DNA of 64,000 nt from contig SCQF01000041.1 in the NCBI GenBank assembly GCA_004321905.1, forward strand, positions 1 to 64,000, given 5' to 3'. The translations under genes and the position numbers were made by a program. The DNA is from Verrucomicrobiota bacterium. Lineage in GTDB: Bacteria; Verrucomicrobiota; Kiritimatiellia; CAIQIC01. Shown piece by piece: positions 23,828 to 33,382 of the stretch. The first letter of the stretch is position 1. Each line of letters starts with the position of its first letter. The notes under the pieces were generated by a model. That model was not told where the DNA came from. It saw only the letters and a program-made list of their open reading frames with translations, and did no database searches.

Positions 23828-26371
23828 TCAACGCCATTTGTGCTTCGGATATTTTCGCTGGAGTTCCTGCTTGATGCGCGGGTAGTGGTCGCGCCAGAAG
23901 CCGGGCAGGTCTTGGGTCACCTGGACCGGGCGGAAATTCGGGCCCAGAATTTGGATGACCAGCGGGACGCGTCCGCCGGCGATGGTCAGCGCGCCTTTCA
24001 CGTCGTAGAGGTCTTGGATTTTTGCGGCCACCGTTGGCGGGCCATCAAGGCCGTAGGTGATCCGCGCGCGGTGACCCGTCGGCAGTTCGAGACGTTCGGG
24101 CGCAAATTTTTCGACCACTGCCTGCTGCACGCCGGTAAGCCATGACCTGACCACCGGCACGACGGATTTGCTGCGCAGGTCTTTCTGCGAATAGGCACCC
24201 AGACAAATCTGTTCGATCATCAATTTGCGGTCGGCCTCGCCGATTTCCGGCAGCGCGAGATCGGGACGGAACGTGACGAGAAAATTGACGCGCAAAATCC
24301 ATTGCTCCACTTCGTCATCCCACTTGTCCAACTTGAGGTCGCCCTTGAGCACCTCCGCCGCCAGCAACGCGGCGGCTTCGGCTTCGGGCGGCTGCCCACC
24401 ACGTTTGATTTCCAACGGTAGATCGCGAAACAGTCGTTGCCGCTCGGCGAAAACGCGTTTCTCTTCGTGGTCATAGACCGCGACCGTACGCTCGTGGAAA
24501 TCGTCTGGAAACAGATCGCGTAGCCAGTCGGCCTCGACTGCGGTGATGGTGCTGAGCAACACGTTCATCTCACCACCACGCCCCTCGATCTCATTGACTT
24601 CGGCGGCAACGATCAGCGGAGCATCCCGCACGGAACTTTCGCGCGCGAGTTGTCCGCGCCGACCGTGGACGATCTGGCAACGCAGCGTACCGCCATCAAG
24701 CCGCACGGCGAGTTGATCGGAAAAACCAAGCAGCAAACAGCGGCGTAGCGCGGCGTCATCAGCGGCGCGCTCCTCCAGCGTCAGGCCTTGTTCGCGGGCG
24801 ATCCGCTGAAAGAAGTCGAACAGCGGGCGCACCTGTCGCGCGGCCTGCGCATGGATCCCAAGGCGGCGGCATTTGTTGAGGTCATAGCCCACGCGATCGG
24901 CGTAGTTCCAGGCACGCATGAGGATGAAGAAGTCGGAAGTTGTTTCTTCGCCGAGAAAATCCTCGCGGTCAGAGCGTGTATCCTTGCCCGTGCGCCGGAC
25001 GAGCAGGCTGCGGCCCTGCGTCAGTGCAGCAGCGAGGCACGCGGCGCGAACGCAACCGAATTCCTGCGCCGCGAGCAGCATCCGGGCGTAGCGCGGATGC
25101 ACCGGAAACGAAAGCATTCGCTGACCGATGGGCGTGATCGCGCCGGTGTGTTCATCGAGCGCGCCGAGGTCGCGCAACAATGTTTCCGAACGTTGGACGC
25201 TCTTGGGGTCAGGGCTTTCCAACCATTGGAATCCGGCGATATCCGTGATGCCCGCCGCTTTTAACGTCAAAATTACCTCCGCCAGATCGAGCCGGCGAAT
25301 CTCCGGTAATTCCTGCGGTGGGCGCTGCGGATGCTCACGCACCGTCCAGAGCCGCAGGCAATGGCCCGGCGCGGTACGACCCGCACGACCCGCGCGCTGG
25401 TCGGTACTGGCGCGACTGATCTTTTCGATGAGCAGTGTGTTGATGCCGCGGTGCGGATCGTACCGCGGGATGCGCGCCAGTCCGGAATCAATCACGATGC
25501 GTACGCCGGGGATGGTCAGCGAAGTCTCCGCGACGTTCGTCGCGACGATCACCTTACGCTTGTCATAGTCGGCCACCGCCGCATCCTGCTCCATCGGCGG
25601 CAACTCGCCGTGCAACGGCAGGACGACCCAGCCGCGCGCGAGCGGCGACGTTTGCAGTGTTTGCACGGTACGCGCAATCTCGTAGGCGCCAGGCATAAAG
25701 ATAAGCGCATCGCCCTCCGCGCCGCCATGCACTGCGCGTTCCCACTCGCGCGTAGCCACTTCCCAGACCGGCTCATGGTCAAAATCCACGGGCTTGTCGA
25801 GATAGTCCACATGAACCGAAAACGTGCGGCCCGCCGACTCCAGCAGCGCGCATGGCGCGAGATATTTTTCCAGCAGCGCCGTATCCAGCGTTGCACTCAT
25901 GACGAGAATCAGCAGATCCGGTCGCTCGGTTTTTTGCAGCGCCAGCGCGCGTGCCAACGTCAGGTCGCCATAAAGATGGCGCTCGTGAAACTCGTCGAAA
26001 ATCACTGCGCTAATGCCGTCGAGCCGCGGGTTCGAAAGCATCTGGCGCAGCAGGATGCCCTCGGTCACATAGCGGATGCGCGTTGCCTTGCTGGTCACAT
26101 CCTCGAAACGAATTTGATAACCGACCTCGCCGCCGGGTTGGCCACCGCGTTCATGCGCCACGCGCGCCGCCAGCATACGCGCCGCGATACGGCGCGGCTG
26201 GAGGATGACGACCTGCCCCGCGCCGAGCAACCCACGGTCGAGCAGCATCTGCGGCACTTGCGTGGATTTACCGGAACCGGTCGGCGCGGTGACGATGCCG
26301 CGCGGCAAGGCGCGCATCTGCGTGACCAGCGCGGACTCGACTTCATAAATGGGCAGTGTTTTTGGATTCAT
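23828..26371 (-). CDS. hrpB: ATP-dependent RNA helicase HrpB
   Basis: 847 aa, DEAH-box family. Motif I GSGKST, Ia LQPRRIAARM, motif II in the form DEFHER, motif III SATLD, motif V ATNVAETSLTIPGV and motif VI STDQRAGRAGRT, followed by the HA2/winged region and the HrpB-specific C-terminal domain (PDLALPEIGEADRKLMIEQI ... YPKHKWR). The motif-II variant FHER is normal for HrpB. The cellular role is poorly defined (mRNA processing in some bacteria). Confidence 0.94.
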   Translation of the reverse strand: MNPKTLPIYEVESALVTQMRALPRGIVTAPTGSGKSTQVPQMLLDRGLLGAGQVVILQPRRIAARMLAARVAHERGGQPGGEVGYQIRFEDVTSKATRIRYVTEGILLRQMLSNPRLDGISAVIFDEFHERHLYGDLTLARALALQKTERPDLLILVMSATLDTALLEKYLAPCALLESAGRTFSVHVDYLDKPVDFDHEPVWEVATREWERAVHGGAEGDALIFMPGAYEIARTVQTLQTSPLARGWVVLPLHGELPPMEQDAAVADYDKRKVIVATNVAETSLTIPGVRIVIDSGLARIPRYDPHRGINTLLIEKISRASTDQRAGRAGRTAPGHCLRLWTVREHPQRPPQELPEIRRLDLAEVILTLKAAGITDIAGFQWLESPDPKSVQRSETLLRDLGALDEHTGAITPIGQRMLSFPVHPRYARMLLAAQEFGCVRAACLAAALTQGRSLLVRRTGKDTRSDREDFLGEETTSDFFILMRAWNYADRVGYDLNKCRRLGIHAQAARQVRPLFDFFQRIAREQGLTLEERAADDAALRRCLLLGFSDQLAVRLDGGTLRCQIVHGRRGQLARESSVRDAPLIVAAEVNEIEGRGGEMNVLLSTITAVEADWLRDLFPDDFHERTVAVYDHEEKRVFAERQRLFRDLPLEIKRGGQPPEAEAAALLAAEVLKGDLKLDKWDDEVEQWILRVNFLVTFRPDLALPEIGEADRKLMIEQICLGAYSQKDLRSKSVVPVVRSWLTGVQQAVVEKFAPERLELPTGHRARITYGLDGPPTVAAKIQDLYDVKGALTIAGGRVPLVIQILGPNFRPVQVTQDLPGFWRDHYPRIKQELQRKYPKHKWR

Positions 26372-26422
26372 GGCGAAAAACTTTGGGCAGGATAACAGGA
26401 TTTACCCGATTGCGTGAACACG

Positions 26423-26439
26423 TTTCCAAGCCTTGGAGA
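26423..26439. repeat. Single palindrome of the TTCCAAGSCTTGGAA family
   Basis: One unit, TTTCCAAGCCTTGGAGA, centred at 26431 in the gap between hrpB and the mscS-like gene; no partner at +/-32 bp. Confidence 0.85.
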
Positions 26440-26441
26440 AC

Positions 26442-27500
26442 TTAACCCGACTTGCCAACCAGATTGACCGCCGTCGGGGCGACGAGGGCGATGCCTTCAG
26501 CGTTAAATTTTTGCAGGATGGCCAAGTTGACCTGTTCGGCGTGCGCCATGAACGGCCAGTTGTCGGCGGGGTGATACCAATACATTGCCTGGAGCGTGAG
26601 CGCCGGGCTGCTGATGTCGCTGAAGTGGACGCGCGGCGGCAGATCAGGCCGCTGGCCTTCGTGATCGCGCAGGATTTCTTTTACAATTTCCAGCGCGCGC
26701 TGCATTTTGGCCGGCGGGAGATCGCCGGGCAGTGCGAGCGTGATGACGCGCCGGATGCCGTTGCGCTGGCCGATGTTGGTGATCGTCTTGTTCGCCAGTT
26801 CGCCGTTGGGCAGCGTGACAAGAAAGCCGTCCGGCGTGCGGATACGCGTCGAGCGAAAACCGATTCGCTCCACCGGGCCTTCGAGGCCATCCACGCGGAT
26901 CACGTCGCCAAGTTCAAAAGGTTTATCGGCGAGGATGACCATCGAGCCGAACAGATTTTTGATTGTCTCCTGCGCCGCGAGCGCGAGCGCCAGACCACCG
27001 ATGCCGAGGCCGGCGAGCAGCGACGTCACCGGTTTGCCGCTCAACTGCGTCGCCACTTGCAGCAGCGTCAGCAGCATGACGATGGCGCGCAGGCTGTTGC
27101 GGACAAGCGGCGCGAGCATTTGATCGGCGCGGCTGCCGCGCTGGCTCAATTTACGGAACCACGCACTGGCCACGTCCACGAGTTGCCAGCCCAACCACGC
27201 CAGCGCAAGGGTCAGCAGCAAACTACGCACTGTTTGCGCAACCTCCACCGCCGCCGCGCCGAGGCGTAGAAACCCGACGCCGGAATCCAGGCCGATCACG
27301 AACGCAATGAAGATCGTCGCGCGCGCGGCGGCGGTGAAGGCGGCGGCCACGATCGGATGCGCAGCGCGCCGCCGGGCCGCTGCAAGCAAAGCGCCGCGCA
27401 GGAGCCGCCCGATCACCAGCGCCACCAGCACGCAAACCGCCAGCGCGCCGAAGCGCCAAGCCTCGTTAAGCCCCCACGTCACGTCAATCCAACTGTTCAT
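26442..27500 (-). CDS. Small-conductance mechanosensitive channel (MscS family)
   Basis: 352 aa from ATG 27500 (MNSWIDVTWG). Several transmembrane helices precede the pore-lining TM3 signature (LLAGLGIGGLALALAAQETI then KNLFGSMVI), followed by the beta domain (PFELGDVIRVDGLEGPVERI) with TLPNGELANKTITNIGQR and the alpha/beta C-terminal domain. It opens under membrane tension to release solutes after osmotic downshock. Longer than E. coli MscS because of extra N-terminal helices. Confidence 0.92.
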   Translation of the reverse strand: MNSWIDVTWGLNEAWRFGALAVCVLVALVIGRLLRGALLAAARRRAAHPIVAAAFTAAARATIFIAFVIGLDSGVGFLRLGAAAVEVAQTVRSLLLTLALAWLGWQLVDVASAWFRKLSQRGSRADQMLAPLVRNSLRAIVMLLTLLQVATQLSGKPVTSLLAGLGIGGLALALAAQETIKNLFGSMVILADKPFELGDVIRVDGLEGPVERIGFRSTRIRTPDGFLVTLPNGELANKTITNIGQRNGIRRVITLALPGDLPPAKMQRALEIVKEILRDHEGQRPDLPPRVHFSDISSPALTLQAMYWYHPADNWPFMAHAEQVNLAILQKFNAEGIALVAPTAVNLVGKSG

Positions 27501-27549
27501 ATGCGAAGTAATAGCGCGCCGCGACGGAGGCGGCAAGATTTTGTGAGCA

Positions 27550-27598
27550 TTTCCAGACCATGGAAAGAGAACCGGTTGGTTTTTCCAAGGCTTGGAAA
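27550..27598. repeat. Palindrome doublet 11
   Basis: Centres at 27558 (C) and 27590 (G), 32 bp apart, between the mscS-like gene and the end of the cytochrome cluster. The first unit is the variant CCAGACCATGG. Confidence 0.92.
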
Positions 27599-27614
27599 CT
27601 GATCGGCGCCGCGG

Positions 27615-29009
27615 TCAGAAATCCGTCTTTTCGGTCTTAGGCAGGAGGCTCATCAGGTATTCCACAAGATCATCAAGTTCGCCTTCCGAAATCTTCCCGC
27701 CCCACGCCGGCATATAGAGCGGCGGCTGCGGGCCCTTGGGATTCAGTTTGTTGATTTCTTTCTGCCCGCCCAGAATGCGTTTGCGTAGTTCAGCCTTGTT
27801 ATAACCTTCGCTGACAAATTTCAGACCGGGTACCTGTTGCGCTGTTTTGGCGTTAGGATTGGGTACGCCACTCATCGCGTCACGCCCGTGACAACCAGCG
27901 CAACCGTATTTTTTGAATACGGCTTTGCCGCGTTCGATGGGCGTCATTTGCGCTGGGAACTTCAGGAGATTGACCGCGCCGGGTTCGGTTTTGGTCAACA
28001 GAAACTCGGTCAACGCGCGAATTTGCGCTTCCGTGAAATCAAATTTGGGCATCATGGTTCCGGGCGTGGTCGCTTGAGGATTGCGGAAATGCGCGGCAAT
28101 CCATGTGGCATCGCGCCGGCCCTTGAGGCCCTCCAAGGCCGGCCCAACTTTCCCACCCTGCCCGCCCAAGCTGTGGCAACCAATGCACCCCTTTTCCAAG
28201 AACAAACGTTGGCCGGCCTCCGGACCGGGCAACACCTGCATCGAGGTATAGTAGGCGTCCAAGCGCTCCTCGGTAAGGCTCAACATATAAAGCGTCAGGG
28301 CGTCAATTTCCTCGTCCGTGACCTTGATGGGCGGCATCGCCGAACCGGGTGTGACCGCGGCGGGAGTGCGGAAATGTTTGGCCAGCCATTCCGGGCTACG
28401 CCGTGCGCCCACGCCATCGAGTTCCGGCCCGATGACACCGCCGCTGCCCTTCAACTTGTGACAGCCGATGCAGCCGATTTCGTCAAACAGGGCACGACCC
28501 TTGGCGAGCTTTGGCGCACCGGAAATATCGGAAGCCAAATGACATTTGGCGCAACTGGCCTCGATATACTTCATGGGCAGCATCGGACGTTCCCAGTGTT
28601 CGACGTGGCCGTGTGCGGCTTCGCGCGTCGCGGCCAAACCCTGACCTTGGTGACAAATGGTACACGCGAATTTCTCAAACGGATGCTGCGCGTGATTGGG
28701 ATGATAGGCCAGCGGCTGCTTGAAGCCAGAATAGCTAGCGTCATCCACGGCAAGGTGACAGGTGGTGCAACGATCAATGCGCCCCACATCGGGGAGCACG
28801 ATCTGCTTGATTTCAACCGGGATCAAGGCCGCGGCCGCGCGCTGCGCTTCGTTGGTCGCGCGGGCCATTTCCTGCTTGATGTAGGCGTGCTGCCATTCTT
28901 TCCATTCGCGAAACTGGTCTTTATAAAAGGCAAGGATCACCAAGCCGCCCACGGCCAGACCGGCGACAATAAACCAAGGATATAATTTGCGTAGTTCCGA
29001 GGAGGCCAT
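27615..29009 (-). CDS. Membrane-anchored hexahaem cytochrome c
   Basis: 464 aa from ATG 29009. An N-terminal helix (YPWFIVAGLAVGGLVILAFY) anchors it. Six CxxCH haem motifs follow: CTTCH, CTICH, CAKCH, CIGCH, CIGCH, CAGCH. The last three lie in mono-haem class I cytochrome c-like repeats, each with a distal Met (SAMPP, TMMPKF, YMPAW). The gene starts two bases after the cytochrome b stop and is the last of the respiratory operon, where it probably takes electrons from the Rieske/cytochrome b complex in the periplasm. Confidence 0.9.
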   Translation of the reverse strand: MASSELRKLYPWFIVAGLAVGGLVILAFYKDQFREWKEWQHAYIKQEMARATNEAQRAAAALIPVEIKQIVLPDVGRIDRCTTCHLAVDDASYSGFKQPLAYHPNHAQHPFEKFACTICHQGQGLAATREAAHGHVEHWERPMLPMKYIEASCAKCHLASDISGAPKLAKGRALFDEIGCIGCHKLKGSGGVIGPELDGVGARRSPEWLAKHFRTPAAVTPGSAMPPIKVTDEEIDALTLYMLSLTEERLDAYYTSMQVLPGPEAGQRLFLEKGCIGCHSLGGQGGKVGPALEGLKGRRDATWIAAHFRNPQATTPGTMMPKFDFTEAQIRALTEFLLTKTEPGAVNLLKFPAQMTPIERGKAVFKKYGCAGCHGRDAMSGVPNPNAKTAQQVPGLKFVSEGYNKAELRKRILGGQKEINKLNPKGPQPPLYMPAWGGKISEGELDDLVEYLMSLLPKTEKTDF

Positions 29010-29010
29010 A

Positions 29011-30282
29011 TCAACGTTCCTCCGCCACGATGTTGGGTTTCCACGGCACTTGGAAGGACCAGTTGGGACCGCGGAAAACACTGCCAATAATCGTCAACAC
29101 GATCATCGTGACCAGACAGATGGAGAAAATGGAAAGGGCGACCTTGCGTTCGCGTGAGAACCAAACACCAATCCCGGCACGACGCCGATCCAGATAGGGC
29201 AACGCGACCAGCGCCACCACAATCAAAGCCGGGACAATGACGCCGCCCCACAACGCTGAATAGGAAACCAGTTCCTGTAGGCCGAGAAAATACCACGGGG
29301 CCTTGGCCGGATTCGGTGGATGCACCGGATTCGCAAATTCCTCCAGCGGTGCGTTCCAAAAAATCGCCAGGACCAATAGCAACACCACAACCAGCATGAA
29401 CACCAGAATTTCGCGGAAAATCAGGTTTGGCCACGTGAATACTTCATCATCCGGTTCAACCCCCACCGCCGGTGTCGTGCCGTGGGCCAACTCCATCAAG
29501 CCGTAAGATTTTGTGGTCGGCAAGGCCGTCGCCGGCAACTCTTCCTGCGTGAACGCCGGTTCACCGGGCCGCGCCAAGCCCCCGTCTTTGCGCACGCGCC
29601 ATAAATGAATACCAATCAGCACTAGAGCGGCGCCGGGCAACAAGACGACGTGCAGAACATAGAACCGGAGCAGCGCCGCTTGTCCGACGGTGTGGCCGCC
29701 GAGCAAGATGAATTTTATTTTCTCGCCGACGATCGGCGCGTAGCCGGCAATACTGGAACCGACGGTGATGGCCCAAAACGCCAGTTGATCCCACGGCAAG
29801 AGATAGCCGGTGAATGACAACGCCAGCGTGAGGATGAACAAGATCACTCCGATCACCCAGTTGAACTCGCGCGGTTGCTTATAGGCTCCGGTGTAGAACA
29901 CCCGGCACATGTGCAACATCACAAAGATGACCATCAAGTGCGCGGCCCAGCGGTGCATGTTGCGAAGCACCATGCCGGCGGTAACCACGAATTCGAGGTC
30001 TTTCATGGACTGATAGGCGAGGTCGGTGGAGGGCACATAATAGAACATCAGCAGGACGCCGGTAATGATGAGGATGAAGAACAAGTAGAGCGTGATCAAC
30101 CCTAACCCCAGCGTCGTGCTGAACTTTAGCGTGCGTTGGTGCACTTTGGCTGGCTGCATGTGCAGCAAAAAACTGGAAATGGCCACCTGCGCCCGTTGCA
30201 GATTGCTCGCGGGCAGCCCGACGCGGAAAACGGACCGGCCAATCCGCGTGCCCAACAGTTGGGCCCATAGTTTTTTCAACAT
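29011..30282 (-). CDS. Cytochrome b of a bc/b6f-type quinol oxidoreductase
   Basis: 423 aa, about eight transmembrane helices, with N- and C-terminal cytochrome b parts fused. The haem ligands are visible: two His 13 residues apart in [15 protein letters not shown] and two His 14 residues apart in [16 protein letters not shown]; the latter spacing is that of b6 rather than bc1. The quinol-site loop reads [17 protein letters not shown] in place of PEWY. It lies downstream of the Rieske gene and forms the membrane core of the complex. Confidence 0.93.
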   Translation of the reverse strand: MLKKLWAQLLGTRIGRSVFRVGLPASNLQRAQVAISSFLLHMQPAKVHQRTLKFSTTLGLGLITLYLFFILIITGVLLMFYYVPSTDLAYQSMKDLEFVVTAGMVLRNMHRWAAHLMVIFVMLHMCRVFYTGAYKQPREFNWVIGVILFILTLALSFTGYLLPWDQLAFWAITVGSSIAGYAPIVGEKIKFILLGGHTVGQAALLRFYVLHVVLLPGAALVLIGIHLWRVRKDGGLARPGEPAFTQEELPATALPTTKSYGLMELAHGTTPAVGVEPDDEVFTWPNLIFREILVFMLVVVLLLVLAIFWNAPLEEFANPVHPPNPAKAPWYFLGLQELVSYSALWGGVIVPALIVVALVALPYLDRRRAGIGVWFSRERKVALSIFSICLVTMIVLTIIGSVFRGPNWSFQVPWKPNIVAEER

Positions 30283-30314
30283 AACTCCTCACCCCGCCCG
30301 GCGACGTCCGAGAC

Positions 30315-30363
30315 TTTTCCAAGGTTTGGAGAAAGCCGCTTGTTTGTTTTCCAAGCCTTGGAA
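30315..30363. repeat. Palindrome doublet 12, inside an operon
   Basis: Centres at 30324 (G) and 30356 (C), 32 bp apart, in the ~100-bp gap between the Rieske and cytochrome b genes. Location within a co-transcribed unit argues against a simple terminator role. Confidence 0.94.
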
Positions 30364-30382
30364 CTTTTCATTTTGTGCATCA

Positions 30383-30853
30383 TCAAACCACCAAATATTT
30401 GTCCGCCGCGACGACGTGCGCAGCATTCACTACCAGTCGCCCGTCGCGACTCAACTCCACCAGATACCACGGCAACGGTCGCGGCGCCGGCCCTCCGGTG
30501 ACAACCGCATTTTCGTTGAATTGACTACCATGGCACGGGCAGTGGAACCCGTTGCCCTTGCTGTTACGCAGCACGGTGCAGCCCAAATGCGTACAAACGC
30601 CCGATACGGCACGAAACGTGTTGCCTTTGCGGACCAAAAACAGACGCGATTCGGCGATAAACGTGGCGCCTTCTTCGTACTCTTCCGGCTTCAGGAGTTT
30701 GCACCGTTGATTGGGTTCATAGAGGACGTTCGGAATCATGAAACGCGCGGCACCGGCCAGCGACGCACAGAAGGCAAACAGGGCCGCGCCCCAGCCGAGG
30801 ACCAACTGGAAAAAATCGCGCCGATTGGAATTTGCGCCGGACATTGAGTTCAT
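30383..30853 (-). CDS. Rieske [2Fe-2S] protein
   Basis: 156 aa from ATG 30853 (ATGA overlap with the preceding gene). The Tat-type NRRDFFQLVLGWGAALFAF segment serves as export signal and membrane anchor. The cluster is held by C87-T-H-L-G-C and C105-P-C-H-G-S; the two non-ligand Cys form the stabilising disulfide. The QFNENA ... GPAPRPLPWYLVEL tail is typical. It accepts electrons from quinol at cytochrome b. Confidence 0.95.
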   Translation of the reverse strand: MNSMSGANSNRRDFFQLVLGWGAALFAFCASLAGAARFMIPNVLYEPNQRCKLLKPEEYEEGATFIAESRLFLVRKGNTFRAVSGVCTHLGCTVLRNSKGNGFHCPCHGSQFNENAVVTGGPAPRPLPWYLVELSRDGRLVVNAAHVVAADKYLVV

Positions 30854-32766
30854 GCGGATAGCATCTCCACTCGTTCCATTTTTACGGCGCCTGTGGGGCA
30901 ACGTACCGCGCACAGGCCACACCGGATGCAACGTGTTTCATCTTTGATGATCGCGCCTTGTTCGCCGCGTTCGGGTAGATGACCGTAGCGCGTGAAGATC
31001 GCCGACTGCAACGACGCGTCGCCTTGCAACACGGCCACGTCCACCAATCGCAGACAATTCTCCGGACAGATGTCCGCACAGCCGCCACACAGGATGCAAA
31101 GGTCGCCATCGAACACCGGACTAATATGGCATTTCAAGCATCGTGTAGCTTGCCGGCGCGCGTTCGGATCGGGATAAGCCAGTTCCACCTCGGCAATGCC
31201 GATACGGCGATCCAAGGGCAACACGGGTGGCGTCTGTCGCGTCATCGTTTCATACCCGACGGGCATCTGATAGACATCGCTGTCATACGTCGTGACGCGC
31301 ACCGTCTGTGGCAGCTCAGGCACATGGCCTGTCAGGAACTTGGCGATGGATCGCGCGGCGCGCTGTCCTTCGGCCACCGCCGTGATGATGATGCGCGGGC
31401 CGAAGGCCACATCGCCGCCGACGAAGACCTCAGGACGTGAGGTCGCCAGTGTTTCCGGATCCGCTTGGATGGTGCCACGCGGGGTGAGCTTGAGGTTGTC
31501 CTCCGGGCGAACCCAGGAAAGATCGGCGGCTTGCCCGATGGCCATGACGACGGTGTCGCACTCAACGATTTCTTCGCTGCCTTCGATAAATTGCGGGTTG
31601 AAACGCCGATTTTCATCAAACACACGGTTAGCCTTGATCAGTTGGATGCCGGTGACCCGTCCGTCTGCGCCGATAATTTTCTTCGGCCCCCAACGGGTAT
31701 GCAACTTGATGCCTTCTTTTTCCGCCTCTTCGATTTCCTCGCGGGCGGCCGGAATTTCATCGAGATTTTCCAAACAATAGAGGTGCACTTCGGGAACGCC
31801 TTTGCGGATGGCTTCGCGCGCCACATCGAGTGCGATGCGGACCTCGTCGGGTGGCTCGCCTTCGCGGGTGGTGAGTTCTTCCAAGGCGGCGGCGGCAGAA
31901 TGCAATGCTTGGCGCAATTCGGACTCGTTCATATCGGCAAAGCGCTCGGCTTGGCGGACCACCGAGCGCGCTACATCGAAGGCGACGTTGCCGCCGCCAA
32001 TGACCACAACTTTGCGGCCCAGCTCAACACGAAATCCGAGGTTGATATTCAGTAAAAATTCGATGGCGCGTAAAACGCCATCAAAATGGACACCTTCGAT
32101 GGCGAGTTCCCGGCTTTTGTGCGCGCCAATGCCTAGGAAAATTGCCTCAAAACCCTGCCGCTGGAGATCCGTCAGCGAAAAATCATGACCCAATTTCGAT
32201 CCCAAGTGAATTTCCACGCCCAACGATTCGATGGCGGCGATTTCCGCCTGAATGATTTCACGCGGCAGACGATATTCCGGCACCCCGAGCACCAACATAC
32301 CCCCGGCAACCTGTTGCGCCTCGAAAACTGTTGGCGCGAACCCCAGCAGCGCTAGTTCGTGAGCGCAGGCCAGCCCAGCCGGGCCGGCCCCAATGATGGC
32401 CACCTTGCGACCGCCGCCAACGCGACGCTGTTGCGCCAATCCCGGGTACACGCGGCCCAAGTCAAAACCGGAAGATTCGGCCCCGAAACGTTCACAAACA
32501 AATCGTTTCAAGGCACGAATCGAAATGGCTGCGTCAAGTGCGCTCCGCCGGCATTTGGCCTCGCACGGCGCGGCACAAACCCGACCGCAAATGGAGGCAA
32601 ACGGATTCGGTGTGCGCGCAATGATATACGCGTCTTCAAGCCGGCCCTCGGCAATCGCCTGCGCATAGCCGCCGGCATCCGTCCGCACCGGGCAACCCTC
32701 ACGACAAAGCACCTGCCGCTCAAAATAGCGGACGGTCGGGACCTCAACTCGAAAGCCTGATGACAT
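30850..32766 (-). CDS. FAD/NAD(P)-binding oxidoreductase with C-terminal 2x[4Fe-4S] (GltD/NfnB-like)
   Basis: 638 aa. An N-terminal Cys-rich helical Fe-S domain (CREGCPV, ICGRVCAAPCEAKCRR) resembles the glutamate-synthase small subunit, followed by the FAD Rossmann motif (KVAIIGAGPAGLACAHELAL), an NAD(P) Rossmann motif (KVVVIGGGNVAFDVARSVV), ATSRPEVFVGGDVAFGPRII, and two ferredoxin clusters at the C-terminus (CILCGGCADICPENC, CIRCGLCAVRCPTGA). Overlap with the Rieske gene implies it is part of the same complex, passing electrons between NAD(P)H and the quinone/Rieske module. Confidence 0.88.
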   Translation of the reverse strand: MSSGFRVEVPTVRYFERQVLCREGCPVRTDAGGYAQAIAEGRLEDAYIIARTPNPFASICGRVCAAPCEAKCRRSALDAAISIRALKRFVCERFGAESSGFDLGRVYPGLAQQRRVGGGRKVAIIGAGPAGLACAHELALLGFAPTVFEAQQVAGGMLVLGVPEYRLPREIIQAEIAAIESLGVEIHLGSKLGHDFSLTDLQRQGFEAIFLGIGAHKSRELAIEGVHFDGVLRAIEFLLNINLGFRVELGRKVVVIGGGNVAFDVARSVVRQAERFADMNESELRQALHSAAAALEELTTREGEPPDEVRIALDVAREAIRKGVPEVHLYCLENLDEIPAAREEIEEAEKEGIKLHTRWGPKKIIGADGRVTGIQLIKANRVFDENRRFNPQFIEGSEEIVECDTVVMAIGQAADLSWVRPEDNLKLTPRGTIQADPETLATSRPEVFVGGDVAFGPRIIITAVAEGQRAARSIAKFLTGHVPELPQTVRVTTYDSDVYQMPVGYETMTRQTPPVLPLDRRIGIAEVELAYPDPNARRQATRCLKCHISPVFDGDLCILCGGCADICPENCLRLVDVAVLQGDASLQSAIFTRYGHLPERGEQGAIIKDETRCIRCGLCAVRCPTGAVKMERVEMLSA

Positions 32767-32799
32767 CACGAACCCCGTTGCATGTAAACCGCGGACAAC

Positions 32800-33321
32800 C
32801 TACTTATCAAATTTGGCGCGCAGTTCCGCAATTTTCTTTTCGGCAGCGGCTTTCTCTTCCGGACTGGCCTTGGCCAGTTTTTCGTCCACCAGCGCTTTTT
32901 TACGAATACTGGAATCGTAGCTCAGAAATTCATAAATCTGCTTCGCCTCATCCTTGTCGAGGTTGGAGTCCGGCTTGTGCATCATCCGTTTGACGTACCG
33001 ACTCCACTCGTCCGGCAAAGCGTAATCAGAATTGATCGGCCGGCTGAGCTTGTGGCACTGCGAGCATTTTTGCGCGAACAGTTTGTAACTCTCTTGAACG
33101 GGCGCAGGATATTTTGAAACATCAATCACCGCCGGCCCTTTTTCGGCCTTCTCAATGCGCGCCGCGGTTTCCGCATCGAGTTGGTCCGCCGTGCCAGCCA
33201 TCAGGATGCCCGCCGCACCGGCCACGAGGGCGACACTTCCAAGGATTGGAAACCGGGCGGACCTGTTTTTCCAAGCCTTGGAACTACGACCCGTAAATTT
33301 CAAAAAAGAAGCATCTTTCAT
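32800..33321 (-). CDS. Exported cytochrome c with a repeat-derived signal peptide
   Basis: 173 aa from ATG 33321. One haem motif C86-S-Q-C-H in a short helical domain (ESYKLFAQKCSQCHKLSRPI ... WSRYVKRMMHKP) and a long charged C-terminal tail. The signal peptide MKDASFLKFTGRSSKAWKNR then SARFPILGSVALVAGAAG contains codons (~13-29) supplied by a palindrome doublet. No alternative Met lies between the doublet and the hydrophobic core, so the element is genuinely coding. It probably shuttles electrons for the neighbouring complex. Confidence 0.85.
   Translation of the reverse strand: MKDASFLKFTGRSSKAWKNRSARFPILGSVALVAGAAGILMAGTADQLDAETAARIEKAEKGPAVIDVSKYPAPVQESYKLFAQKCSQCHKLSRPINSDYALPDEWSRYVKRMMHKPDSNLDKDEAKQIYEFLSYDSSIRKKALVDEKLAKASPEEKAAAEKKIAELRAKFDK
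33236..33283. repeat. Palindrome doublet 13, within a coding sequence
   Basis: Centres at 33244 (G) and 33276 (C), 32 bp apart, inside the signal-peptide codons of the cytochrome c gene. Translated on the minus strand the two units give SKAWKN and FPILG. Confidence 0.93.
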
Positions 33322-33382
33322 GGCGCACCTTTCTTGTCCAAGCAACCGCGGCGTCCAAGACCGGACGCCGCAGTTGATATTG

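Noticed and set aside
25214-25232. Palindrome-like TTTCCAACCATTGGAA in hrpB
   Set aside because: Encodes FQWLESPDP, a normal HrpB segment; no partner unit and arms poorly matched.
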